Numbered from the stretch's first letter, positions 1 through 5,887 are shown. The stretch: DNA of 7,319 nucleotides from Dehalococcoidia bacterium (GCA_030615655.1 JAUWYU010000072.1:1-7319), one strand, 5' to 3'. Translations and numbers: made by a program. Notes: a model not told the origin generated them from the letters alone.

Positions 1-3
1 GTT

Positions 4-1152
4 TCACTCCACAGTCGATTCCCCGCCGTAGAGTCGTTTCTTCCAGCTGATACAGGCGCCGACCACCAGCCGTCCGCCGGCATAGAGGGCGCGCATAACA
101 AGGACCCAGAAACCCATTGGGTGGAGTATAACCGAAATCACCGGTTCCTTAAAGCGATTATCTATAAGCCCGCGCATCAACAGTATCACCGCTACCTGGA
201 AGATAACGGCTTCCCGCCAGGCCGTAGGCGTGGTCACCACAAAGAACTCGTTCCAGAGCCAGTAGAACGGGGCCAGAAAGAAGAAGTAGCCGGCCACCAG
301 CATCATGACCAGTGCTACCCGAGATATTGCCGCCACCGAATACATCCACTTGATAAACCCCTCCCACATCGCCCCCAGGTTCCGGTACATATTACAGAAG
401 ACCACGGGGGAAAGGTCGATAGCTACATGCCTGCCGCCATGCCGGTTAACCTCTACTCCCAGCCAGACATCTTCCAGTATTCTGGACTTTACCGCCTTGT
501 GCCCGCCAATCCGCCAGTAATCATCCCTGGGAAAGAGGAGGAACTGACCGATGGCCAGCGAGGGCTTCGGCTTCCTGGAGCGATGGAGCCACCACAGGGG
601 GAACCAGCTCAGAATGACGAAGTACAGGACCGGTATGGCCACCTTCTGGGGCAGAGAGCTTGCCAGCTGGCGGGGAAAGCCGGAAAGCAGGGACGTTTTA
701 AGCTTCATAGCTATGGAAAGCACCCCGTGCAGCATATGAGCCGCATGCGTCGTATCGGCATCAACAAATAGCAGCCAGGCGCCCCTGGCCTTCAGGGCAA
801 GCTGGTAGCAGGCAAAGGGCTTACCCGCCCAGTCCTCGGGAAGGGGGTCGCCCCTGATTAGCTGGATACGGCTATCCTCAGCCGCCATCACGTCAATAAT
901 GTCAGCCGTACCATCCACGGAATTATCATCCAGCACCAGAACCTCAAAATTGGGATAGTCCTGTTTCTGAAGAGATTCCAGGCAGGCCCTGATGTTTACC
1001 TCTTCATCCCTGGCCGGAATAAGAATAGAAACAAGAGGCGCAGGCCCGGGCACTTTACTGTCGGCACGCGGCGTCTTCAGGCTCCTCAGGTTGAGGATAA
1101 GATTAAGTAAAAAGGTTACGAGCCCAGCCGTTATTATTAACTGATACAACAT
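4..1152 (-). CDS. membrane-anchored family 2 glycosyltransferase (CrtQ/CruG/HpnB-like)
   Basis: Predicted inverting family 2 (GT-A fold) glycosyltransferase, 382 aa, acting at the cytoplasmic face of the membrane on a lipid or isoprenoid acceptor. Residues 1-21 form an N-terminal membrane anchor. The nucleotide-sugar domain follows: VSILIPARDEE at 41-51, DDNS at 75-78 and the metal-binding DAD at 131-133, preceded by the WAGKPFACYQLAL stretch (108-120) typical of the CrtQ/CruG/HpnB group. ILEDVWLG (225-232) holds the acidic ED pair of the probable catalytic base. Hydrophobic segments lie near 170-190, 279-303, 316-328 and 337-356, and WKKRLYGG near the C-terminus also fits this group. The ATG has AAGGA seven nt upstream. 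The start lies 12 nt after the plsY-like stop, so the two genes are probably cotranscribed. The acceptor cannot be read from sequence: carotenoid, hopanoid and glycerolipid remain open. The stop TGA is at 4-6; what follows downstream is outside the window. Confidence 0.88.
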   Translation of the reverse strand: MLYQLIITAGLVTFLLNLILNLRSLKTPRADSKVPGPAPLVSILIPARDEEVNIRACLESLQKQDYPNFEVLVLDDNSVDGTADIIDVMAAEDSRIQLIRGDPLPEDWAGKPFACYQLALKARGAWLLFVDADTTHAAHMLHGVLSIAMKLKTSLLSGFPRQLASSLPQKVAIPVLYFVILSWFPLWWLHRSRKPKPSLAIGQFLLFPRDDYWRIGGHKAVKSRILEDVWLGVEVNRHGGRHVAIDLSPVVFCNMYRNLGAMWEGFIKWMYSVAAISRVALVMMLVAGYFFFLAPFYWLWNEFFVVTTPTAWREAVIFQVAVILLMRGLIDNRFKEPVISVILHPMGFWVLVMRALYAGGRLVVGACISWKKRLYGGESTVE

Positions 1153-1164
1153 ACTTGAGTCCTT

Positions 1165-1800
1165 CTAGATTGTGAACAAAGCTCCCCTTAATACCGACTG
1201 GAGCCACCGGACCAGTCTACCCTTAACACCGGGAAAGGTGTGCAGCTCCTCAAAATGCTTGACGACAAATACCGCCAGTATACACAGCATCAGGAGAGTT
1301 TCCCAGGAGCTTCCCCTGGTGACGGCCAGATAACTCAACGAACCGGCGCCACCAAATATAACCCCCCAAGCATCGACTTCTATAAAGAGGGCGCCCAGAA
1401 CCATACAGGCGATGAATACCAGCAACATCTCATGCTGGGGCAGCGCCAGAAGCACACCGAAAGTAATGGCAATCGACTTCCCGCCATGCCATTGTAGAAA
1501 CGGCGAGAAGGCATGGCCTAAAATGGCACTTACGGCTACGGCAACGACCACTAAATCAGGCAGTCCAAGAAGCGAATGCGCCAGGAACACAAAAGGTACG
1601 CCTTTGGCCACATCCAGAAATACGGCCAGGTAACCCAGTTTCTGACCGCCGGCCCGGAAAACATTAACGGCACCGGGATTACCGTCTCCATAATCCCTTA
1701 TATCCCTACCCAGAAACCAGCGCCCGATACATACCGAAAAAGGAAAAGCACCCAGCCAGAAAGCGAAAAGAGCTAATAATACCGAATAAAACAATTCCAC
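1165..1800 (-). CDS. plsY: PlsY-family acyl-phosphate:glycerol-3-phosphate acyltransferase, divergent
   Basis: Polytopic membrane protein, 211 aa, of the PlsY family. The family transfers an acyl chain from acyl-phosphate to glycerol-3-phosphate, making lysophosphatidate, the first step of phospholipid synthesis in most bacteria. Motif 1 is GDGNPGAVNVFRAGG (38-52), DVAKG is at 63-67, and motif 2 is around GHAFSPFLQWHGGKSIAI (95-112). Length and hydrophobic pattern match the family. It departs from the usual signatures: GSGN is GDGN, KGGKG is HGGKS, and the RHRxNI motif near the C-terminus is only KHFEEL (181-186). It is either a divergent PlsY or a paralogue with another substrate. The start is GTG, chosen for AGGAG nine nt upstream and because the first helix begins there. 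It is the first gene of a two-gene operon with the glycosyltransferase, which suggests a shared lipid or glycolipid role. Confidence 0.85.
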   Translation of the reverse strand: MELFYSVLLALFAFWLGAFPFSVCIGRWFLGRDIRDYGDGNPGAVNVFRAGGQKLGYLAVFLDVAKGVPFVFLAHSLLGLPDLVVVAVAVSAILGHAFSPFLQWHGGKSIAITFGVLLALPQHEMLLVFIACMVLGALFIEVDAWGVIFGGAGSLSYLAVTRGSSWETLLMLCILAVFVVKHFEELHTFPGVKGRLVRWLQSVLRGALFTI

Positions 1801-1834
1801 TACTTACGGCTCCTGACCGAAGAAAACACCTAGA

Positions 1835-1846
1835 ATACCTTGGTAT
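1835..1846. promoter_or_regulatory. short inverted repeat ATACC-TT-GGTAT near plsY start
   Basis: Five-base perfect arms with a two-base centre lie directly downstream (minus-strand sense) of the candidate plsY -10 box, where an operator could sit. A 5-bp arm can arise by chance in 222 bp, so this is only a candidate. Confidence 0.22.
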
Positions 1847-1876
1847 ACAATAAAACAAAACCACAACACTAGTCAA
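1847..1876 (-). promoter_or_regulatory. candidate promoter for plsY-glycosyltransferase operon
   Basis: On the minus strand a TTGACT (plus coordinates 1871-1876) is followed after 18 nt by TATTGT (1847-1852). The -35 is good and the -10 is weak. The transcript would start near 1840, giving a leader of about 40 nt that includes the AGGAG ribosome binding site at 1810-1814. Confidence 0.4.
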
Positions 1877-1895
1877 GTACTCTTCAAAGCTCTTA

Positions 1896-1925
1896 CGCTG
1901 ATTCTTCCAGCTAATAATATCAGCG
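1896..1925. repeat. intergenic inverted repeat, 7-bp arms, 16-nt loop
   Basis: CGCTGAT (1896-1902) and ATCAGCG (1919-1925) are perfect reverse complements separated by 16 nt. The element lies between the divergent plsY and lepB promoters. On the plus strand a run of five T (1929-1933) follows after three bases, which resembles a weak terminator, but no plus-strand gene lies upstream in the window. It may be an operator, a small hairpin or chance. Confidence 0.35.
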
Positions 1926-1958
1926 ACATTTTTGGGCAAGTCGAACCGCCTCAACCAG

Positions 1959-1996
1959 CCTCCAGACTGGCGGAATAGAGAAAAATAAGTTATAAT
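1959..1996 (+). promoter_or_regulatory. candidate lepB promoter with overlapping imperfect palindrome
   Basis: A perfect -10 hexamer TATAAT lies at 1991-1996, about 27 nt before the lepB ATG. The matching -35 position (1968-1973, TGGCGG) is poor. An imperfect palindrome, CCtCCAG-A-CTGGcGG (1959-1973), covers that -35 position, so an activator or repressor could bind there. Transcription would begin near 2003 and include the AAGGG ribosome binding site (2009-2013). Confidence 0.45.
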
Positions 1997-2022
1997 TAGG
2001 CGAGAGCCAAGGGCAACATCTT

Positions 2023-2565
2023 ATGAAAACTCTTCTGCGCGAAGTTTTAATAACCCTCATACTGGCCGTGGTAATCTTCCTCGGGGCGCGGGCCACCCTG
2101 CAGACCTACGTCATCCTCCAGACCAGCATGGAGCCCAACTTTCATGAGGGGCAGCGTCTGGTGGTCAACAAAGCCGTCTACTGGTTCGGCGAGCCAGAGA
2201 GGGGTAGTGTTGTCATCTTTAAATCACTCAACGAACGGCAGGGTGAGTTTATCAAGCGCATTATCGGCTTACCCGGCGATACGGTCGAGGTTAAGGGCGG
2301 AGCCGTATATGTTAACGGCGTAAAACTGGACGAGCCTTACATCAAGAGTCCTCCCCGTTACACCATGGCGGAGCTGGAAGTCCCGGAGGACAGCTACTTC
2401 GTCCTTGGCGATAACCGCAACCAAAGCAACGACTCGCATAACGGCTGGTTGTTGCCACGCGAAAACATCATCGGTAAAGCCTGGCTATCTACATGGCCGC
2501 CCGATGATTGGGGAACAGTGCCCGATTATCCGCTTGATGAGCAACTGGCTGACGCCGGGACCTAG
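2023..2565 (+). CDS. lepB: signal peptidase I
   Basis: Type I signal peptidase (peptidase family S26), 180 aa, which cleaves signal peptides from exported proteins on the outer face of the cytoplasmic membrane. One N-terminal transmembrane anchor spans about residues 7-27. Box B QTSMEPNF places the catalytic serine at S35. Box C is RGSVVIF (60-66). Box D KRIIGLPGD (78-86) supplies the catalytic lysine K78, and box E LGDNRNQSNDS starts at 128. All catalytic motifs are intact. The short length and single anchor match the compact Gram-positive style enzyme rather than the long E. coli form. AAGGG lies nine nt before the ATG. It is first in a plus-strand group with pyrE, which starts about 47 nt later with no promoter visible between them. 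Confidence 0.95.
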   Translation: MKTLLREVLITLILAVVIFLGARATLQTYVILQTSMEPNFHEGQRLVVNKAVYWFGEPERGSVVIFKSLNERQGEFIKRIIGLPGDTVEVKGGAVYVNGVKLDEPYIKSPPRYTMAELEVPEDSYFVLGDNRNQSNDSHNGWLLPRENIIGKAWLSTWPPDDWGTVPDYPLDEQLADAGT

Positions 2566-2602
2566 TCAAGCACTGTGCGTAGCTATCCATCAAAGACAGT
2601 TC

Positions 2603-2610
2603 GGGGGTGA
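2603..2610 (+). promoter_or_regulatory. pyrE ribosome binding site that decides the start
   Basis: GGGGGTGA closely matches the full anti-16S complement GGAGGTGA and lies correctly for the GTG at 2613. The alternative in-frame GTG at 2607 falls inside this site and has no ribosome binding site of its own. Confidence 0.55.
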
Positions 2611-2612
2611 GG

Positions 2613-3194
2613 GTGACAGACAGCGTTGAGGAAATATTCGAGAAATCGGGAGCCTTACTGAGGGGCCACTTCCTGCTGTCGTCCGGCCTGCACTCGCCCG
2701 TCTACTGGGAAAAAGCCCGGGTGCTCCAGTATCCCGAATACACGGAAGAACTCTGCGGCATGATTGCCGACCACTTTCGGGAAAGCGGCGTCCAGGTGGT
2801 GGCGGGTCCAACGACACCGGGCATCATCATTTCGTACGAGGTCGCCCGGCAACTGGGAGTGCGCGGTATCTTCGCCGAACGGGAAGAGAGCGGCGGCAGG
2901 GTGTTCCGTCGCGGCTTTCGTATCGACCCCGGCGAGCGAGTCCTCATCGTCGACGATATCTTCACCAGGGGCGGCTCGATACGCGACGTCGTGGAGGCCG
3001 TCAATAAAACGAACGGCGATATCGTGGGCATCGGCGTGCTGGTCGACCGCTCCCCGGAGAAGGTTGAGTTCGGCGTCCCCTTCTTCAGCTGCCATCGCAC
3101 CGAGGTAATAACCTACACACCGGAGGAATGTCCGCTGTGCGCCGACGGCATCCCCCTGATAAAGCCCGGGAGCAGTCGGCAAAAAGCAGCCTGA
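2613..3194 (+). CDS. pyrE: orotate phosphoribosyltransferase (Thermus-family type)
   Basis: Converts orotate and PRPP to orotidine 5'-phosphate in cytoplasmic UMP synthesis. With the GTG at 2613 the protein has 193 aa; starting at the in-frame GTG at 2607 adds two residues. The type I PRTase PRPP-binding motif VLIVDDIFTRGGS is at about 110-122. FLLSSGLHSPVYWEK near the N-terminus and GPTTPGIIISYEVARQL (65-81) are OPRTase-typical, and AEREESGGRVFRRGF (88-102) is in the flexible catalytic loop region. The C-terminal CPLC (173-176) followed by GIPLIKPGS is, from memory, characteristic of the Thermus-family OPRTases (TIGR01367) and absent from the E. coli type. It probably shares a transcript with lepB. 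No pyr attenuator or regulatory leader is seen in the short upstream gap. A PRTase-fold regulator is less likely because the orotate-type motifs are present. Confidence 0.92.
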   Translation: MTDSVEEIFEKSGALLRGHFLLSSGLHSPVYWEKARVLQYPEYTEELCGMIADHFRESGVQVVAGPTTPGIIISYEVARQLGVRGIFAEREESGGRVFRRGFRIDPGERVLIVDDIFTRGGSIRDVVEAVNKTNGDIVGIGVLVDRSPEKVEFGVPFFSCHRTEVITYTPEECPLCADGIPLIKPGSSRQKAA

Positions 3195-3280
3195 CAACCG
3201 CGTCAACAAAATTTCAATCGGGAGTATTCATTAACCTCACCCTCTTAAACGCCCTGTAAGGCCAACCGAGGAGGCCCATT

Positions 3281-3748
3281 ATGGAAATTGCCGCTATAAT
3301 CGCCATCATCGTGGTCGTCACCGCCCTGATTATCATTTTGAGCAACTATATTACCCGGTTGAAGTTCGAAAGGAGATTCCGTGAGTGGCAGGATGCCGAA
3401 CTATTGAGATGGGAAGTCGAGATGGAGAAGGCCAGAAAAGAAGCCATCACGCAGAGTCGGGCGGTGCTGGGGGGCAAATTTACCGAGCAGATGGTGCCCT
3501 ACCTGCCCGACTTCAAATATGACCCCACGGAAGCCCGCTTTATCGGGAGTCCCATCGATATGATTGTCTTCCCGGGTCTGGCCAAGGGCGACCCCGAGGA
3601 AATAGTAATCCTGGAGATAAAGACCGGCAGGAGCGGACAGCTCACCCCGCAGCAGAAGAAGATCCGCCAGCTGGTCGAAGAAGGCATGGTGCGCTGGGAC
3701 GAGATACACCGTGTGAGTGAGGGGGATGATAATAAATCTGCGGGATAA
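3281..3748 (+). CDS. membrane-tethered endonuclease related to archaeal Holliday junction resolvase
   Basis: 155 aa. Residues 3-23 are a strong hydrophobic helix, followed by a charged, probably coiled stretch (26-56) and a compact PD-(D/E)XK nuclease domain. Visible motifs are QSRAVLGGKFTEQ (58-70, E69), RFIGSPIDMIVF (86-97, D93), ILEIKTG (110-116, E112 and K114) and LTPQQKKI (121-128). This order matches the 'endonuclease related to archaeal Holliday junction resolvase' family (PF10107, from memory). All presumed metal and catalytic residues are present. The substrate is unknown, and the membrane anchor makes a simple resolvase role uncertain. The start is ATG with a strong GAGGAGG six nt upstream. 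It lies 86 nt after pyrE and may be cotranscribed; no clear promoter is seen in that gap. The last residues and the stop codon lie in the intergenic repeat copy, so the tail after about residue 144 may be a repeat-derived extension. Confidence 0.85.
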   Translation: MEIAAIIAIIVVVTALIIILSNYITRLKFERRFREWQDAELLRWEVEMEKARKEAITQSRAVLGGKFTEQMVPYLPDFKYDPTEARFIGSPIDMIVFPGLAKGDPEEIVILEIKTGRSGQLTPQQKKIRQLVEEGMVRWDEIHRVSEGDDNKSAG

Positions 3749-3818
3749 GCCGTGGATGGTGCGAGGGCGGCCCGCCTACGCTAAAGCTACGACGGGCAGG
3801 CTTGGGTGGGAAAAGATA
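3720..3818. repeat. interspersed repeat, copy 1 (interrupted)
   Basis: This stretch matches the two tandem copies at 5740-5887. The shared parts are a G-rich lead-in, the core CGGGATAAGCC (3741-3751), GATG/GCGAGGG, and after a 30-bp interruption the block GGGTGGGAAAAGATA (3804-3818). It begins inside the 3' end of the nuclease gene and ends ten bases before the mutL stop codon. It fills the convergent gap between the two genes. Confidence 0.75.
3771..3800. repeat. 30-bp nested element inside repeat copy 1
   Basis: Relative to the copies at 5740 and 5815, this 30-bp block is extra. With the flanking G it has GCCCG...CGGGC ends (3770-3774 and 3793-3797) and two direct CTACG units inside (3776-3780, 3787-3791). 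In one frame it reads RPAYAKATTGR. I recall this as resembling the 'AYAKATAGR' peptide that recurs in spurious database proteins, translated from a widespread short intergenic repeat. Insertion of a second repeat into the first is the simplest reading. Confidence 0.6.
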
Positions 3819-3828
3819 ACAACGACGT

Positions 3829-5538
3829 CTAACTCCGCCCGAACTCTTTTTCCAGCTGCGTGGAACTCAGGTGAATAACGGTGGGTCGACCGTGGGGGCA
3901 GGTGTGGGGATTGGCGGTCTGCTCAAGCTGGCGCACCAGTTCCCGCATCTCGTCATCGCTCAAAGCCTGTCCGCTTCTCACGGCACCATGACAGGCAATC
4001 GACACCACTATCTTTTCCTCCCAGTCGCTCCTGGCCTCCCCCGAGAGTACATCGAGCAGTTCCCTCAGCATCCCCGGCCAGCTGTCCCCGGCGAGCAGAC
4101 CGGGCACCGCCCGCACCAGATAGGTACGGTCGCCGAAGGGCTCGAGGGAGAATCCGAATTCAGTCAGGTTCTCGAGGCACGACTTTAAAATTTCGTTCTG
4201 CCGGGGAGTTACCTCGAAGGTCGCCGGCTCCAGCAGTCCCTGCACCTCCGGCTGCTGCTGCGTCCGCTGCTGTTTAACCTTCTCGAAGCGGATACGCTCG
4301 TGGGCGGCATGCTGGTCAATGAGGTAGAGTCCGTCCGGTCCCTCGGCGACGATGTAGCTGTTCAGGACCTGTCCCACGACCCGCAGCACCGGCAGGGAGG
4401 CGAGCAGAGTTTGCGGGGCTTCGGGCGGCGGCGAACGACCGGAATCCACAGGTGACGTCCACAATTCCTGTCGCCGCACACCAGGGGCAGCGTAGGCAGT
4501 GGCCACCTCCTCGATTTTCGGCACCGGCATCTGCGCTACCAGAGTCTGCCGGACGGCTCTCTGGACAGCGCGGAAGACCCCGGACTCGTTGCGGAACTTC
4601 ACCTCGCTCTTGGCGGGGTGAATATTAACGTCGATTTCCTGCGGCGGCAGGGAGATATTGAGAATCGCCACCGGGTGCTTGCCCGTCATGAGGAGTCCGT
4701 GATAAGCCTCCTCTACGGCATAGGCGAGGAGTCGACTGCTGACCCAGCGTCGATTTATGAAGAAGCTGAGGTAGCCCCGTCCGGCGCGGCCCAGCTCCGG
4801 AGAGCCGACCATGCCGGATACCCGTATCGAACCCGCCGGTCCGCCCGACCACCTGTCTTCCGAATCGTCCAGCGCCAGCATCCTGCCGGCGATTTCCACT
4901 CCGTAGACATCGATGACACTGTCCATCAGCTTGCCCCGTCCCGACGTCTTGAGCGTGGACTTCCCATCAATCGACAGGGCGAAGGCAACCCCGGGAAAGG
5001 CCAGGGCGTACTGACTGACCACGTTAGCGATATGGCTATTCTCGGTCGGCACCGACTTGAGGAACTTCAACCTGGCCGGCACCCTGCGGAAGAGGTCGCG
5101 CACCGTCACCGTGGTCCCCCGGGCACGCGCCTGGTTCTGCCGACAGGTGACAGCACCGCCTTCCAGAATGATTCCCGTGCCCGCCGACTCCCCATCGGCA
5201 CAGGTGACAACCTCCACTCGGGCCACCGCAGCGATACTGGGCAGCGCCTCGCCGCGGAATCCGAGACTGCCGATAGACTGTAAATCATTCGTACTGCTTA
5301 TCTTGCTGGTGGCGTGTCGTTGAAAGGCAAGCTCAACTTCACTTGACGGAATCCCGCTGCCATTATCCATGACCCTTATCAGGCTGACACCGCCGCCCCT
5401 CACCTCCACCGAAACCTGGGTGGAGTCGGCATCTAAAGCGTTCTCCACCAGCTCCTTGACCACCGATGCCGGTCTCTCCACCACCTCACCGGCGGCAATC
5501 TGGGCTACCGTTTCTTTGTCCAGGATTTTTATAGTCAT
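3829..5538 (-). CDS. mutL: DNA mismatch repair protein MutL, endonuclease type
   Basis: 569 aa, a full-length MutL linking mismatch recognition by MutS to strand removal. The N-terminal GHKL ATPase is intact: E29 and N33 in motif I, D58 in DNGSGI (58-63), HATSKI (75-80) and GFRGEAL (93-99). After a short linker (about 340-390) the C-terminal dimerisation and nuclease domain has the Mn-dependent endonuclease motif DQHAAHERIRFE (408-419, DQHA-X2-E-X4-E), ACHGAVR (516-522) and CPHGRP (547-552), which build the metal site. QGLLEP (433-438) sits 25 residues after DQHA, at the same spacing as the sliding-clamp motif of B. subtilis MutL. The protein should therefore nick DNA itself without MutH. The ATG has only a weak AGGT nearby. 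Transcription probably starts from its own promoter at 5548-5576. It converges with the upstream nuclease gene; uvrD lies behind it on the same strand. Confidence 0.97.
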   Translation of the reverse strand: MTIKILDKETVAQIAAGEVVERPASVVKELVENALDADSTQVSVEVRGGGVSLIRVMDNGSGIPSSEVELAFQRHATSKISSTNDLQSIGSLGFRGEALPSIAAVARVEVVTCADGESAGTGIILEGGAVTCRQNQARARGTTVTVRDLFRRVPARLKFLKSVPTENSHIANVVSQYALAFPGVAFALSIDGKSTLKTSGRGKLMDSVIDVYGVEIAGRMLALDDSEDRWSGGPAGSIRVSGMVGSPELGRAGRGYLSFFINRRWVSSRLLAYAVEEAYHGLLMTGKHPVAILNISLPPQEIDVNIHPAKSEVKFRNESGVFRAVQRAVRQTLVAQMPVPKIEEVATAYAAPGVRRQELWTSPVDSGRSPPPEAPQTLLASLPVLRVVGQVLNSYIVAEGPDGLYLIDQHAAHERIRFEKVKQQRTQQQPEVQGLLEPATFEVTPRQNEILKSCLENLTEFGFSLEPFGDRTYLVRAVPGLLAGDSWPGMLRELLDVLSGEARSDWEEKIVVSIACHGAVRSGQALSDDEMRELVRQLEQTANPHTCPHGRPTVIHLSSTQLEKEFGRS

Positions 5539-5547
5539 GTTACCTAA

Positions 5548-5576
5548 ATCTTACACGTTTCCGTGTAATTTGTCAA
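5548..5576 (-). promoter_or_regulatory. strong mutL promoter (P1)
   Basis: On the minus strand a perfect -35 TTGACA (5571-5576) is followed after exactly 17 nt by TAAGAT (5548-5553), one mismatch from consensus. The -10 ends nine nt before the mutL ATG. Transcription would start at about 5540-5542, leaving a leader of only a few bases or none. Confidence 0.65.
5551..5568. promoter_or_regulatory. perfect inverted repeat in mutL promoter, candidate operator
   Basis: TTACACG (5551-5557), TTTC, then CGTGTAA (5562-5568) form perfect 7-bp arms around a 4-bp centre. The element fills the -35/-10 spacer and overlaps the -10 box, the classic place for a repressor. I do not recognise it as a LexA, CRP or CIRCE site. 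If transcription starts farther upstream (P2) it would instead form an RNA hairpin in the leader. Confidence 0.6.
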
Positions 5577-5593
5577 GGCTTTACTATACTTAG

Positions 5594-5622
5594 AGTTTAA
5601 CTTTTTATTCCAATCCAGTCAA
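5594..5622 (-). promoter_or_regulatory. second candidate mutL promoter (P2)
   Basis: On the minus strand TTGACT (5617-5622) is followed after 17 nt by TAAACT (5594-5599). A transcript from here would have a leader of about 50 nt that includes the palindrome and a weak AGGT ribosome binding site at about 5542-5545. It is weaker than P1. Confidence 0.4.
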
Positions 5623-5652
5623 AGGGCATTTTTCTCTACCTCACCCCCTTTA

Positions 5653-5689
5653 TCCCCCTCTCCTGACGAGGTGTCACAGGAGAGGGGGA
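5653..5689. repeat. long hairpin, 13-bp perfect stem
   Basis: TCCCCCTCTCCTG (5653-5665) pairs perfectly with CAGGAGAGGGGGA (5677-5689) across an 11-nt loop. No T tract follows on the plus strand, and on the minus strand the next bases are only mildly T-rich. It looks like a REP-type palindromic unit or a transcript-end structure between uvrD and mutL. It could stop readthrough from uvrD. Confidence 0.6.
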
Positions 5690-5698
5690 ATAATAAGA

Positions 5699-5720
5699 AA
5701 GAGGGGCTGGCGCCCCTCTT
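5699..5720 (-). terminator. terminator-like hairpin downstream of uvrD
   Basis: AAGAGGGGC (5699-5707), loop TGGC, GCCCCTCTT (5712-5720) is a perfect 9-bp stem with a tetraloop. On the minus strand it is followed by TTCTTATTATT, a broken T-rich tract, so it fits an intrinsic terminator for uvrD transcription. It lies about 220 nt after the uvrD stop, which is far for a terminator. Confidence 0.45.
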
Positions 5721-5739
5721 CGCAGGCTACTCCCCCTGT

Positions 5740-5814
5740 GGGGTGGGGCAAAAAAACTACGGGATAAGCCACCGATGATACTGGGCGGTAGGGTGGGAAC
5801 AGATATCTCAAAGG
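5740..5814. repeat. interspersed repeat, copy 2 (tandem unit A)
   Basis: A unit of about 75 bp: GGGGTGGGG lead, an A-rich spacer, CTACGGGATAAGCC (5757-5770), GATGAT, then GGGTGGGAACAGAT (5791-5804) and TCAAAGG. It is repeated immediately by copy 3 and again, with an insertion, at 3720-3818. No coding function is seen. Confidence 0.75.
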
Positions 5815-5887
5815 GGGGTGGGGTATAAACCTACGGGATAAGCCATAGATGATGCGAGGGTGGTAAGGGTGGGAAAAGATAGCAAAA
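5815..5887. repeat. interspersed repeat, copy 3 (tandem unit B)
   Basis: It repeats copy 2 at an offset of 74 bp, with the same GGGGTGGGG lead and an identical CTACGGGATAAGCC core (5831-5844). GATGATGCGAGGG and GGGTGGGAAAAGATA (5867-5881) are closer to copy 1 than to copy 2. Confidence 0.75.

Noticed and set aside
121..771. 216-codon plus-strand open frame
   Set aside because: Antisense to the well-supported glycosyltransferase, and the product has no family features.
1706..1954. 82-codon minus-strand frame across the plsY 5' end
   Set aside because: It overlaps the PlsY N-terminal coding region in another frame and resembles no family.
2655..3209. 184-codon minus-strand open frame
   Set aside because: Antisense to pyrE, which has intact catalytic motifs.
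3770..3797. Bidirectional terminator between the nuclease gene and mutL
   Set aside because: The stem is only about five continuous base pairs and neither strand has a T tract after it.
3726..3878. 51-codon plus-strand frame beginning ATG with GAGGGGG just before it
   Set aside because: It runs through the repeat and nested element (giving the AYAKAT-type peptide) and then antisense into mutL. This is the usual form of a spurious repeat-derived protein.
4618..5283. 221-codon plus-strand open frame
   Set aside because: Antisense to the MutL ATPase domain, low-complexity R/H/P-rich product, and no ribosome binding site of note.
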